NCBI RefSeq assembly: GCF_018129085.1
Contig: NZ_JAAGBB010000016.1
Location: 83,678 to 147,677, forward strand
Direction: 5' to 3'
DNA: 64,000 nt
Source of the DNA: Plastoroseomonas hellenica
GTDB lineage: Bacteria > Pseudomonadota > Alphaproteobacteria > Acetobacterales > Acetobacteraceae
The notes below the pieces were generated by a model that saw only the letters and a program-made list of their open reading frames with translations, made no database searches and was not told the origin of the DNA. Below, piece by piece: positions 26,109 to 34,174 of the stretch (position 1 is the first letter of the stretch; the number at the start of each line of letters is the position of its first letter). Position numbers and translations under genes: made by a program.

Positions 26109-27086
26109 ATGCTGCGCCTTGTCACGGGGGGCCTGCTCACAGCCCTCATCATCCTCTCCGGCGCCCTGCCCGCACCGGCGCAGGAGGCTTACCCGACCCG
26201 GCCGATCCGGGTGATCGTGCCCTTCGCCGCCGGCGGACCGAGCGACATCGTCATGCGCATCATGGCGCCCCGGATGACGGCGACGCTCGGCCAGCCCCTG
26301 GTGATCGAGAACCGCTCCGGCGCCGGCGGCGTCACGGGCATCGAGGTCACCGCGAAGGCGGCGCCGGATGGCTACACCATCGCGATCGGCAGCGCCGGGG
26401 GCCTCGCCGTTGCCCCGCGGCTCGATCGCGGCACGCCTTACGATCCGCTGCGCGACCTGGCGCCGCTGACCTTGGCCATGCTGGTGCCGGAGCCGCTGGT
26501 GGTGCCGGCGGCGATGCCCTTCCGCTCCGTCCAGGAGCTGGTGGCCGCCGCGCGCGCGCGGCCGGGATCGCTGAACTACGGCTCCTCCGGGTCGGGCAGC
26601 ATGCCGCATCTGGCGGGCGAGCAGCTCCGCGCCGCGGCCGGCATCGACGTCACCCATATCTCCTATCGCGGCGGCGCGCCGCTGGCGACGGCGCTGCTGC
26701 AGAACGAGGTGCAGCTCGGCTTCGCCGACCTGCCGATCCTGCTGCCCTATCTCCGCGCGGGCAGCTTGCGCGCGCTCGCGGTCGGCACGCAGCAGCGGCT
26801 GCCCTGGATCCCGGATGTGCCGACCATGGCGGAGGTCGGGCTGCCCGATGTCGATGCCAACAATTGGCACGGGCTGGTGGCGCCGGCGCGGGTACCGGAG
26901 CCGATCCTGGTCGCGCTGCACCGCGCTGCCGCCGGCGCATTGCGCGACCCGGAGGTGGTGCGGCTGCTGAACGAACAGGGCGCCATTCCCGGCGGCAACA
27001 GCCGCGAGGAATTCGGCGCCTTCCTGCGCAGCGAAAACGAGAAATGGGGCGAGGTCATCCGCCGCGGCAATATCCGCGCCGACTGA
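26109..27086 (+). CDS. TctC/Bug substrate-binding protein
   Basis: The 325-residue periplasmic protein has a signal peptide (MLRLVTGGLLTALIILSGAL, cleavage probably after APA) followed by YPTRPIRVIVPFAAGGPSDIV, the Bug-family opening. KAAPDGYTIAIGSAGG, LNYGSSGSGSMPHLAG and HISYRGGAPLATALL are the other signatures. It is divergent from the enolase-superfamily gene, whose product may act on its ligand. It is followed within 110 nt by another TctC in the same direction, although the two differ clearly in sequence and are not a recent duplication. No membrane subunits are nearby. Confidence 0.92.
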   Translation: MLRLVTGGLLTALIILSGALPAPAQEAYPTRPIRVIVPFAAGGPSDIVMRIMAPRMTATLGQPLVIENRSGAGGVTGIEVTAKAAPDGYTIAIGSAGGLAVAPRLDRGTPYDPLRDLAPLTLAMLVPEPLVVPAAMPFRSVQELVAAARARPGSLNYGSSGSGSMPHLAGEQLRAAAGIDVTHISYRGGAPLATALLQNEVQLGFADLPILLPYLRAGSLRALAVGTQQRLPWIPDVPTMAEVGLPDVDANNWHGLVAPARVPEPILVALHRAAAGALRDPEVVRLLNEQGAIPGGNSREEFGAFLRSENEKWGEVIRRGNIRAD

Positions 27087-27195
27087 CGATCCCGCCGTAT
27101 CGGCCATGGTCCGGACAGGCAGGGCCCACGCTTTGACGAGGGTCTTTCCGAGGGGCAACCTGCCGGCAAGCAAACAAGCAAGCAGGAAACGTCCG

Positions 27196-28182
27196 GTGCC
27201 CCATCCCTTGAGGACTCTGTCCCGCCGCGCCGCGCTGGCGGGCGCTGCGATACTGGCTGCGCCACGCGTCGTGCGCGCCGCCTTTCCCGATCGGCCTCTC
27301 CGGCTGATCATCCCCTATGGCGGCGGCGGGCAGACGGACATCGTCTCCCGCGTCACCGCCGAAGCGCTGCAGCAGCGGCTCGGCCAGACGGTGGTGGCGG
27401 ACAACCGGCCCGGCGGCGCGGGGAACACCGCCGCGGAGGCGCTGATCCGCGCGCCGGCCGACGGCTACACGCTGATGATCGCCACCATGGGCACCAACAG
27501 CGGCCTGAATGCCGTGCTGTACCGCAACCTGCCCTATGACTGGGAGAAGGACTTCGCGCCGGTCGGCCAATTCTGCTCGACCGCGCATGTCCTGGTCGTG
27601 CACCGCTCCATCCCTGCCGAGGATTTTTCGGGCCTGGTCGCCTGGATCCGCGCCAACCCCGGCAAGTTCAACTTCGCCTCGGCAGGGGTGGGTGCCAGCA
27701 CGCATCTACTGATGGAAGATATCGGCGCGCGGCTCGGGCTCGAGATGGTGCATGTGCCCTATCGCCAGAGCACCCAGGCGATGACCGACCTGCTGGCTGG
27801 CCGCATTCACGCCCGCTGCATGGGCCTGCCGGAGGGTGAGGCCATCCGCACCGTGCCGAGCGTGCGCCCGCTCGCGATCACCAGCGCGGCGCGGCGCGAC
27901 AACTGGCCGGGCGTGCCGACGGTCGCGGAGACGCTCCCGGGCTTTACCGGCCTCGCCTATTTCGGCCTGACGGCGCACGCGGCGACACCGCCCGAGGCGA
28001 TCGCCCGGATATCGGCGGCGCTGAACGAGGCGCTGGAGGATCCCCGCGTGCGGGCCGGCTATGAGCGCGTCGGGGCCGATCCCGCACCGCGCAATTCTCC
28101 CGAGGATTTCCGACGTGTCACCCGGGCCGATGCGGAACGCTGGGTCCCCCTGATCCGGCGGCTCAATCTGGTGGCGGATTAG
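27196..28182 (+). CDS. TctC/Bug substrate-binding protein with Tat-like leader
   Basis: The 328-residue protein opens with a twin-arginine leader (TLSRRAALAGAAILAAPRVVRA) rather than a plain Sec peptide, then FPDRPLRLIIPYGGGGQTDIV. The conserved middle (PADGYTLMIATMG), FNFASAGVGASTHLLM and HVPYRQSTQAMTDLLAGR identify the Bug family. I choose GTG 27196 because GCAGGAAAC sits 6 nt upstream and the leader begins there; an in-frame start at 27106 would add 30 basic residues. It is the second of two tandem TctC genes and ends 49 nt before the tRNA-Gly gene on the opposite strand. Confidence 0.88.
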   Translation: MPHPLRTLSRRAALAGAAILAAPRVVRAAFPDRPLRLIIPYGGGGQTDIVSRVTAEALQQRLGQTVVADNRPGGAGNTAAEALIRAPADGYTLMIATMGTNSGLNAVLYRNLPYDWEKDFAPVGQFCSTAHVLVVHRSIPAEDFSGLVAWIRANPGKFNFASAGVGASTHLLMEDIGARLGLEMVHVPYRQSTQAMTDLLAGRIHARCMGLPEGEAIRTVPSVRPLAITSAARRDNWPGVPTVAETLPGFTGLAYFGLTAHAATPPEAIARISAALNEALEDPRVRAGYERVGADPAPRNSPEDFRRVTRADAERWVPLIRRLNLVAD

Positions 28183-28230
28183 GCGGGTGGGCCAAGTGCC
28201 AGGCCCGGAGCCGCCGATGGTCGGGGAAAC

Positions 28231-28304
28231 TGGAGCGGGCGAAGGGAATCGAACCCTCGTCACTTGGTTGGGAACCAAGAGCTCTACCATTGAGCTACGC
28301 CCGC
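28231..28304 (-). tRNA. tRNA-Gly (anticodon CCC)
   Basis: Read on the minus strand, the sequence folds into a complete cloverleaf: acceptor GCGGGCG/CGCCCGC, D-arm GCTCAATGGTAGAGC, anticodon stem CTTGG/CCAAG with loop TTCCCAA, and T-arm GAGGG-TTCGATT-CCCTT. The anticodon CCC reads GGG glycine codons. The discriminator base is T and the 3' CCA is encoded. It lies between a TctC gene and the metZ leader, transcribed away from metZ. Confidence 0.97.
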
Positions 28305-28381
28305 GCCGGATCCTCCGATTAGCCCAGGCTTGCGCTCCGGACAAGCCAAGGGCTAGATGGCGGCGCTCCGGGCGACCGGGG

Positions 28382-28487
28382 CCCTCGCGATTTGTCCGGC
28401 CAGCTTGCGGCGAGGTCCCTCACGGGTTCCCATCTACGGCGCTCAGCGACGTGCATGGGATGAAAACAAGCGCGCTAAACGGCCGTG
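28382..28487 (+). promoter_or_regulatory. SAM-II (SAM-alpha) riboswitch with an extra inserted stem
   Basis: The leader of metZ carries the SAM-II signature. A P1 stem CCTCGC/GCGAGG (28383-28388 with 28410-28415) encloses GATTTG and a loop with GCTTGC. Downstream, AAAACAAGC pairs with the loop GCTTG to form the pseudoknot, followed by the conserved GCTAAA and CGGCCG. In typical members P1 and the AAACAAG strand are only a few nucleotides apart; here about 48 nt intervene, enough for an additional hairpin with TCCCAT/ATGGGA as its stem. The element should reduce metZ expression when S-adenosylmethionine is plentiful. Confidence 0.85.
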
Positions 28488-28503
28488 GGGCGCTCTGCGC
28501 CCC
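28487..28503 (+). promoter_or_regulatory. Hairpin after the SAM-II aptamer (possible expression platform)
   Basis: A perfect stem GGGGCGC-TCT-GCGCCCC starts at the end of the aptamer and lies about 50 nt before the metZ start codon. It has no T-run, so it could be a pause or anti-sequestering stem rather than an intrinsic terminator. Confidence 0.4.
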
Positions 28504-28555
28504 CGTCCCCGTTCCAGGGGGCCGGACGCCGTTGTTCCGTGGCAGGTGTCCGTCC

Positions 28556-29749
28556 ATGTCCCAGTCCGATCGCCCCGCCTACCGCCCCGCCACGCTGCTG
28601 GTCCATGGTGGCCAGTCGCGCAGCAATTTCGATGAGACCTCGGAGAGCCTCTACCTCACCTCCGGCTTCGTCTATGACAGCGCCGAGCAGGCCGAAGCGA
28701 CCTTCGCCGGCACCGAGCGCCACTTCCAGTATTCCCGCTTCGGCAACCCGACCGTCGCGATGCTGGAGGAGAGGCTGGCGCTGTTGGAAGGGGCCGAGGC
28801 CTGTCGCGCCACCGCGACCGGCATGGCGGCGGTGCATGCGGCGATGCTGTCGCACCTCAAGACTGGTGACCGCGTCGTCGCGTCGCGCGCGCTCTTCGGG
28901 TCCTGCCACTGGATCGTCTCCACCCTGTTGCCGCGCTACGGCATCGCAACCGAATTCGTCGATGGCGCCGACCTCGCACAATGGGAAGCGGCGCTCGCCA
29001 AGCCCGCCGCGCTGGTGCTGCTGGAGACGCCATCGAACCCGATGCTGGAGCTTGTCGACCTGAAGGCGGTCTGCGACCTCGCACGCAAGGCCGGCGCGCT
29101 GGTGGTGGTGGACAATGTCTTCGCGACGCCGCTGCTGCAGCGGCCGATGGAATTCGGCGCCGATGTCGTCGTCTATTCCGCGACCAAGCATTTCGACGGC
29201 CAGGGCCGGGTTCTGGGCGGCGCCGTGCTCGGTACCAAGAAGTGGGTCGAGGACACCCTGCAGCCCTTCATCCGCAACACCGGCCCCTCGATCAGCCCCT
29301 TCAATGCCTGGGTCGTCCTGAAGGGGCTGGAGACGCTGAACCTCCGCGTCCACGCCATGTGCCGCAGCGCAGCCGCGATCGCCGATGCGCTGGCCGAGCA
29401 TCCGGCCGTCTCGCGCGCCCTCTATCCCTTCCGTGCCGACCATCCGCAGCAGGCGCTGGCGCAGAAGCAGATGAGCGCCGGCGGCACCCTCGTCACCTTC
29501 GAGCTGAAGGGCGGCAAGGATGCGGCCTTCCGCGCGCTCAACGCGCTGAAGCTCATCCGCGTGTCCAACAACCTCGGCGATTCCAAGTCGCTGGTCACCC
29601 ATCCCGCGACCACCACGCATATGCGCGTCGGCGCCGAGGAGCGTGCGCGCCTCGGCATCTCCGACGGCACGGTGCGGCTCTCGGTCGGGCTCGAGGATGT
29701 GGGCGACCTGATCGAGGACCTCGCCATTGCGCTGGATGCCGCGTCATGA
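28556..29749 (+). CDS. metZ: O-succinylhomoserine sulfhydrylase
   Basis: MetZ makes homocysteine from O-succinylhomoserine and sulfide in methionine synthesis. The 397-residue protein is a Cys/Met-metabolism PLP enzyme: YSRFGNPTVAMLEERLALLEG, a PLP-contacting ETPSNPMLELVDL, and the Schiff-base lysine in VVYSATKHFDGQGRVLGG. The C-terminal SLGDxxSLVTHPATTTH-type segment appears as NLGDSKSLVTHPATTTH. The ATG at 28556 begins the conserved region; longer in-frame extensions would run through the riboswitch and are rejected. Control by a SAM-II riboswitch fits a methionine gene. ApaG and folE follow in the same direction. Confidence 0.95.
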   Translation: MSQSDRPAYRPATLLVHGGQSRSNFDETSESLYLTSGFVYDSAEQAEATFAGTERHFQYSRFGNPTVAMLEERLALLEGAEACRATATGMAAVHAAMLSHLKTGDRVVASRALFGSCHWIVSTLLPRYGIATEFVDGADLAQWEAALAKPAALVLLETPSNPMLELVDLKAVCDLARKAGALVVVDNVFATPLLQRPMEFGADVVVYSATKHFDGQGRVLGGAVLGTKKWVEDTLQPFIRNTGPSISPFNAWVVLKGLETLNLRVHAMCRSAAAIADALAEHPAVSRALYPFRADHPQQALAQKQMSAGGTLVTFELKGGKDAAFRALNALKLIRVSNNLGDSKSLVTHPATTTHMRVGAEERARLGISDGTVRLSVGLEDVGDLIEDLAIALDAAS

Positions 29750-29894
29750 CGGCGCCTGGCGCGGTGCGCGGACGGCCGCCCTTGCTTCCGCCTCGCTCAA
29801 ATCGGTGGGAGCGGCCGCAGCGGCCGGCGGCGCTGCGCGTGACGCTTTACAGCAGGTGCCGCGCGGGCGTTTGATCCGCGCGGAGGACGCACCG

Positions 29895-30308
29895 ATGGCG
29901 CGCAACGATGCATTCGAGGAGACGACGCGCGGTGTCCGCGTGACGGTGCGCGCCTTCTACCTGGCCGATCAGTCGGAGCCGGAGCGCGGCCACTACGTCT
30001 GGGCCTATCGCGTCACCATCGCGAACCAGGGCACGGAGACGGTGCAGTTGCTGCACCGGACCTGGCTGATCACCGATGCGCAAGGGCGAACCCAGCGGGT
30101 CCACGGCACCGGCGTGGTCGGCGAGCAGCCGGTGCTGGAGGCCGGGGAGAGCTTCGAATACACCTCCGGCACCCCGCTCTCGACGCCCTCCGGCTTCATG
30201 CGCGGGCATTACCACATGATGGTGAGCGCCAGCGGCGAGAGCTTCGACGCCGTGATCCCGGCCTTCAGCCTGGATAGCCCGCACGCCGACAGCGGGCGGG
30301 TCCATTAA
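29895..30308 (+). CDS. apaG: ApaG protein (DUF525)
   Basis: The 137-residue protein matches ApaG along its length: VRVTVRAFYLADQSEP, YVWAYRVTIANQGTETVQLLHRTW, ITDAQGRTQRVHGTGVVGEQPVL and YTSGTPLSTPSGFMRGHYHMM. It forms a fibronectin type III-like fold. It is associated with cobalt/magnesium resistance in enterobacteria, but its molecular role is unsettled. The ATG at 29895 is preceded by GCGGAGGACGC, a good ribosome-binding site, so the longer in-frame ORF from 29727 is not the start. A GGGGCG...CGCCCC hairpin directly after the stop may terminate transcription. Confidence 0.94.
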   Translation: MARNDAFEETTRGVRVTVRAFYLADQSEPERGHYVWAYRVTIANQGTETVQLLHRTWLITDAQGRTQRVHGTGVVGEQPVLEAGESFEYTSGTPLSTPSGFMRGHYHMMVSASGESFDAVIPAFSLDSPHADSGRVH

Positions 30309-30451
30309 GGGGCGCCGGGCTTTTCCCGCCCCTGCCTCAATCCTGCCCTGAGAAATTGAGGGCTGTTGCAGGCCGATGAACCAGCCCCAAATGACTTCTT
30401 GAGGAAGGTGGCGGGTGCCGATCGTCCCGCCGGCCGAAGGAACCCAGGACC

Positions 30452-31102
30452 GTGAATATCCAGAGGCCAAAGAGCCAGCCCGGCGATGACACCGCTTCCG
30501 CGAGCACGGAACAACGCCCGACCCGCGAAGAGGCCGAGGCCGCCGTCCGCGTCCTGCTGCGCTGGAGTGGCGACGACCCGAAGCGGGAAGGCCTGGTCGA
30601 TACCCCGAAGCGCGTCGTGCAGTCCTATGAGGAGTTCTTCACTGGCTACGACATCGATCCGGTGGACCTGCTCGCCCGCTCCTTCGAGGAGACGGATGGC
30701 TATGACGAGATGGTGGTGCTGCGCGACATCCGGCTGGAAAGCCATTGCGAGCATCACATGGTGCCGATCATCGGCCGCGCGCATATCGCCTATCTGCCGG
30801 CCGGCCGGGTGGTCGGCATCAGCAAGCTCGCGCGCGTGCTGGACGTCTATGCCAAGCGCCTGCAGATCCAGGAGAAGCTGACCGCCCAGGTCGCCAACAC
30901 CATCAACGAGGTGTTGAAGCCGAAGGGCGTCGCGGTGGTGCTGGAAGCCGCGCACCAGTGCATGACGACACGCGGCGTGCACAAGCCGGGCGTGACCATG
31001 GTGACCAGCCGCATGCTCGGCGCCTTCCGCGACGACCCTTCGACGCGGCGAGAATTCATGGCGCTGATCGCCGGCAGCGCGCGCGGTCCGGTCGAGGGCT
31101 AA
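30452..31102 (+). CDS. folE: GTP cyclohydrolase I, type IA
   Basis: FolE converts GTP to dihydroneopterin triphosphate, the entry step of folate synthesis. The 216-residue protein contains the zinc ligands in [10 protein letters not shown] and HQCMTTRG, and the family block [34 protein letters not shown]. The C-terminus [23 protein letters not shown] is typical. The start is GTG at 30452 after AGGAACCCAGGACC. The N-terminal 25 residues are polar and disordered-looking. The last codons overlap the convergent MocR gene by 4 nt. Confidence 0.96.
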   Translation: MNIQRPKSQPGDDTASASTEQRPTREEAEAAVRVLLRWSGDDPKREGLVDTPKRVVQSYEEFFTGYDIDPVDLLARSFEETDGYDEMVVLRDIRLESHCEHHMVPIIGRAHIAYLPAGRVVGISKLARVLDVYAKRLQIQEKLTAQVANTINEVLKPKGVAVVLEAAHQCMTTRGVHKPGVTMVTSRMLGAFRDDPSTRREFMALIAGSARGPVEG

Positions 31103-32511
31103 AAGCAGGCGTTAGGCGCCGGGGCCTGCCGCAGCGCTTCCGCGATATCCTCCAGTGCTTCGCGGATCGCCGCCCGGTCCGCCGGCCCGCCGAGACAGAC
31201 GCGGAGCGCTTCCGGCGCCGGCGTGGTGACGGCGAAAGCGTCACTCGCCGCCAGGCCCACGCCCTGCACCCGGACCTGGTCGAGGAAGGCGCTGCGCGTC
31301 CAGGGCAGCGGCAGGCTGAGCCAGAGATGAAAGCCGATCGGATCTGCCAGGACATGGGCCGCGGGCAGGATGCCGGCCGCCAGCGCCTGCCGCGCCGCTG
31401 ATTCCACACGGACGAAGCGCAGGATCGCATCCGCGGTGCCGTCCTCGAGCCAGCGCGTGGTCAGCGCGACCGTGAGCGGCGACGCCATCACCGTTACGCT
31501 GCGGGCCGCGGCGGCGAAGGCCAGCGCTGCGCCTGCCTCCGGCGCCACGACATAGGCGACGCGGAGCCCGGCGCCGAAGCATTTCGACAACCCCGCCAGA
31601 TGCCAGGTGAGATCCGGCAGCAGCGCCGCGAAGGGTGCCGGCCCGCGCGCCGGCAGGAAGCCATAGGCGTCGTCCTCCAGGATCGGCAGGGCATGCCGCC
31701 GGGCGACCTCGGCGATCGCGATGCGGCGCGCCGTGCTGACCGTCAGCGTCGTTGGATTGCGCAAGGTCGGGTTCAGGTAGAGCAGCTTCGGCGCCTCGCG
31801 TCGGCAGGCGTCATCCAGCGCCTCCGGATCGATGCCTTCCGCATCCTCCGGCAGACCCAGCACGCGCAGCCCCGCCTGCCCCGCCAGGCCGCGCAGCCCG
31901 GGATAGGTCAGCCCCTCCGACAGGATGGCATCGCCGGGGCGCGTCAGCAGGCCGAGGATCGCCTGGATCGCCGGATGCGCGCCCGGTGTGACGAAAAGCC
32001 GCTCCCGCGGCGGCCGCAGGCCGCGGCGGGCGAGCCAGCCGGCGGCCGCATCCTTATCGGCGGCGGAGCCGCCGAAGGCCTGGTAGCGGAGATGGGCCAG
32101 GATATCGCGCCCGACCTCCTCGAAGCCCGCCTGCATGCGCTCGACCAGTGTGGGATCGGCCGGCTCCGGCGGCAGGTTCATCGAGAAATCCGCGGCGGAG
32201 CGCCGGCGCCCCTGCTTGCGCTCCAGCGGGGCCGGCGCGCGGACATAGCTGCCGCGGCCGACCACGGCTTCGACCAGGCCGCGCCGCTGCGCCTCGGCAT
32301 AGCCGCGGGCGACCGTGGTGAAGTCGAGGCCGAGCCGCTTCGCCAGCAGGCGCTGCGGCGGCAGGCGGTCCCCCTCCGAGAGCCGGCTGGCGGCGAGATC
32401 GGCGGCGATGGCGTCGGCGATCGCGAGGTAATGGGGCTGGCCGGCGGCATTGAGGTCCGGCGTCCAGTCATTGCGGCGCTCGGCCCCGGCAATCATGCGG
32501 TCAGGCGGCAT
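31099..32511 (-). CDS. MocR-type PLP-dependent transcriptional regulator (GntR/aminotransferase fusion)
   Basis: The 470-residue protein has an N-terminal GntR winged helix ([43 protein letters not shown]) and a class I aminotransferase-like domain. The PLP lysine lies in [18 protein letters not shown], and other PLP-fold landmarks include [11 protein letters not shown] and [11 protein letters not shown]. MocR proteins use PLP as an effector sensor and usually control neighbouring amino acid or vitamin genes; the target here is unclear. The ATG at 32511 is chosen because the frame upstream of it runs through the inserted MITE and has no family similarity. The final codons overlap folE from the opposite side. 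Confidence 0.88.
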   Translation of the reverse strand: MPPDRMIAGAERRNDWTPDLNAAGQPHYLAIADAIAADLAASRLSEGDRLPPQRLLAKRLGLDFTTVARGYAEAQRRGLVEAVVGRGSYVRAPAPLERKQGRRRSAADFSMNLPPEPADPTLVERMQAGFEEVGRDILAHLRYQAFGGSAADKDAAAGWLARRGLRPPRERLFVTPGAHPAIQAILGLLTRPGDAILSEGLTYPGLRGLAGQAGLRVLGLPEDAEGIDPEALDDACRREAPKLLYLNPTLRNPTTLTVSTARRIAIAEVARRHALPILEDDAYGFLPARGPAPFAALLPDLTWHLAGLSKCFGAGLRVAYVVAPEAGAALAFAAAARSVTVMASPLTVALTTRWLEDGTADAILRFVRVESAARQALAAGILPAAHVLADPIGFHLWLSLPLPWTRSAFLDQVRVQGVGLAASDAFAVTTPAPEALRVCLGGPADRAAIREALEDIAEALRQAPAPNACF

Positions 32512-32556
32512 TGCCCGACTGTGCCGCAGCGGGGCTGCGGCCAGCAAGGTGATCAG

Positions 32557-32717
32557 AGACCGTTTGGAAACGGCGGCGGCGGAGGCGTGGCGAGGGATTT
32601 TTCGTCCGTGGCGTGTCGGCTGACGTAGCCGATGCTGGTTGCATCGGCGAGGAAGCCGGCGCGGCAGGGGCGGAAAAGACCCGACAGGCCGACCTGCGGC
32701 TGTTTCCAAACGGTCTC
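32557..32717 (+). mobile_element. MITE-like inverted-repeat element, copy 2 (histidine phosphatase/mocR junction)
   Basis: This 161-bp copy begins GAGACCGTTTGGAAAC and ends with the near-perfect complement CTGTTTCCAAACGGTCTC. It is flanked by TCA at 32554-32556 and 32718-32720. The right TCA, read on the minus strand, is the TGA stop of the histidine phosphatase gene. The central hairpin CCGATGCTGGTTGCATCGG is intact. The element lies antisense to the leftward genes. Confidence 0.85.
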
Positions 32718-33314
32718 TCAGGCGCCGATCACCGCCTCCGCCGGCAGGATGCCGAGGAAGCCGGCAGCGGGCCGGAACAGCGCCAGCGACCCTTCCGGGA
32801 ACTCAGCCTGCCCCAGGCTGCGGCCGAGAATCATGCCGAGCGGCACGATATGCCCGACCAGCACGTCGTTCCCATGCGCGGGCGCCCGCGCCAGCCGCGC
32901 CCGGGTCGCTGCGATGTTGCGCGCCAGGAGCGCCGGATCCGGCGTGTAGTCATCCGCGGTCAGGAAGGGCTCCACGCGCACCGCATCGCGGCCGAAAGCG
33001 AGCTCCGCCGTCTCCCGCGCCCGGAAGACCGGGCTTGCCAGCACATCGCCGAGCGGCAGGGCAAGGCGCCGCCAAGCCTGGCCCAGCGCCTCGGCCTGGG
33101 CGATGCCGGCGGGCGAGAGGTTGCGCTGCCCGGCACGGTCATCGAGGCGGCCGGAATCGCCTTGGCTGCGATCGGTGATGGCGTGCCGCATATAGGCTGT
33201 GACGCCGCCGCCGCGCAGCGCCGCGAGCAGAGGCTCCTGCGCGCGGAGCGGCGTCACTGCGAGCACCGGCGCGACAAGCAATGGCGCCGCCAGCAGGCCG
33301 CGGCGCGGGATCAA
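32718..33314 (-). CDS. Histidine phosphatase family protein, exported
   Basis: The 198-residue protein carries the phosphohistidine motif as MRHAITD (RHA instead of the usual RHG), the second catalytic His in LVGHIVPLG, and the Arg/Glu contacts in SPVFRARETAELAF. A signal peptide (PRRGLLAAPLLVAPVLAVTPLRA) precedes the mature part, so it acts in the periplasm. The start is taken as TTG 33314, which overlaps the stop of the metallo-hydrolase gene (TTGA), a common coupling arrangement; earlier starts produce basic leaders inside that gene. Its own TGA stop is the target triplet of MITE copy 2. The substrate is unknown. Confidence 0.82.
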   Translation of the reverse strand: MIPRRGLLAAPLLVAPVLAVTPLRAQEPLLAALRGGGVTAYMRHAITDRSQGDSGRLDDRAGQRNLSPAGIAQAEALGQAWRRLALPLGDVLASPVFRARETAELAFGRDAVRVEPFLTADDYTPDPALLARNIAATRARLARAPAHGNDVLVGHIVPLGMILGRSLGQAEFPEGSLALFRPAAGFLGILPAEAVIGA

Positions 33315-34174
33315 TCGGCCACCAGCCGGTAGCCGCGGCCCGCCTTCTCCACCCGGCCGACCGAGGGCGCCGGGAAATGCGCGGTGCAGAGCAGTGCCCG
33401 CGTCTCGCAATGGCAGTCGAGGAAGCGGCGCCGCGTCGCCACCACCTGCGCCGGGTCGCTGTCGACCCGCATGGTCAGCTCCGGATGGCGAAGCTGGATC
33501 GGCGAATGGATCAGGTCACCGCTCAGCACCGCCTCCGGTACCGCGCCGCGCCCGATCTCGAGCGCCACATGATGCGGCGTATGGCCCGGCGTCGGCGTCA
33601 GGCGCAGATGATCGCCGAGCTGGTGGTCGTCGGCGACGAGCTCGGCACGGCCGGCCTCCAGGATCGGCAGAACGCTGTCCTCGAACAGCGGCAGCGGCTC
33701 CCGCGCGTGCTCGGCCTGCCAATGCTCGGTCTCGCCCTTGGAGAAGACGTAGCGCGCCTTCGGGAAGGTCGGCACCCAGCGGCCATTCTCCAGCCGCGTG
33801 TTCCAGCCGACATGGTCGACATGCAGGTGGGTGCAGAGGACGTAGTCGATATCCTCCACCTGGAAGCCGAGCTTCGCCAGGTTGCGCGGCCAGGTGTCGT
33901 CGTCCCGCATGTTCCAAAAGGGCCGCGTGGGGCGGCGCTTGTGGTTGCCGACGCAGGTGTCGACCAGCACGGTGTGGTGCGGCGTCCGCACGATGTAGGA
34001 CTGGATCGGCAGGTTGAGCAGCCCGGTCGCCGCATCCAGCCATTCGTTCGGATGCGCCGCGGCATCCTCCGCCATCAGCTCCGGCGTCAGGCCGGGGAAG
34101 AAGGCCAGGGGATCGAAGATCGGCGTCGTCTGCTCGACGACGCGATGCAGGGTGACCTCGCCGAGGGTGATCAT
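33311..34174 (-). CDS. MBL-fold metallo-hydrolase
   Basis: The 287-residue protein contains the metallo-beta-lactamase fold signature THLHVDHVGWN (HxHxDH). Further metal ligands are in TPGHTPHHVAL and SGDLIHSP, and the final metal His is in TAHFPAP. Members of this branch are lactonases or hydrolases of small molecules. The ATG at 34174 overlaps the MmgE/PrpD stop (ATGA), and its stop overlaps the start of the histidine phosphatase gene. Translation of the three is therefore coupled. The substrate cannot be named from sequence. Confidence 0.9.
   Translation of the reverse strand: MITLGEVTLHRVVEQTTPIFDPLAFFPGLTPELMAEDAAAHPNEWLDAATGLLNLPIQSYIVRTPHHTVLVDTCVGNHKRRPTRPFWNMRDDDTWPRNLAKLGFQVEDIDYVLCTHLHVDHVGWNTRLENGRWVPTFPKARYVFSKGETEHWQAEHAREPLPLFEDSVLPILEAGRAELVADDHQLGDHLRLTPTPGHTPHHVALEIGRGAVPEAVLSGDLIHSPIQLRHPELTMRVDSDPAQVVATRRRFLDCHCETRALLCTAHFPAPSVGRVEKAGRGYRLVAD

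Noticed and set aside
32512..32709. An N-terminal extension of the MocR regulator
   Set aside because: The extra 66 codons are translated MITE sequence, and the GntR domain starts just after ATG 32511.
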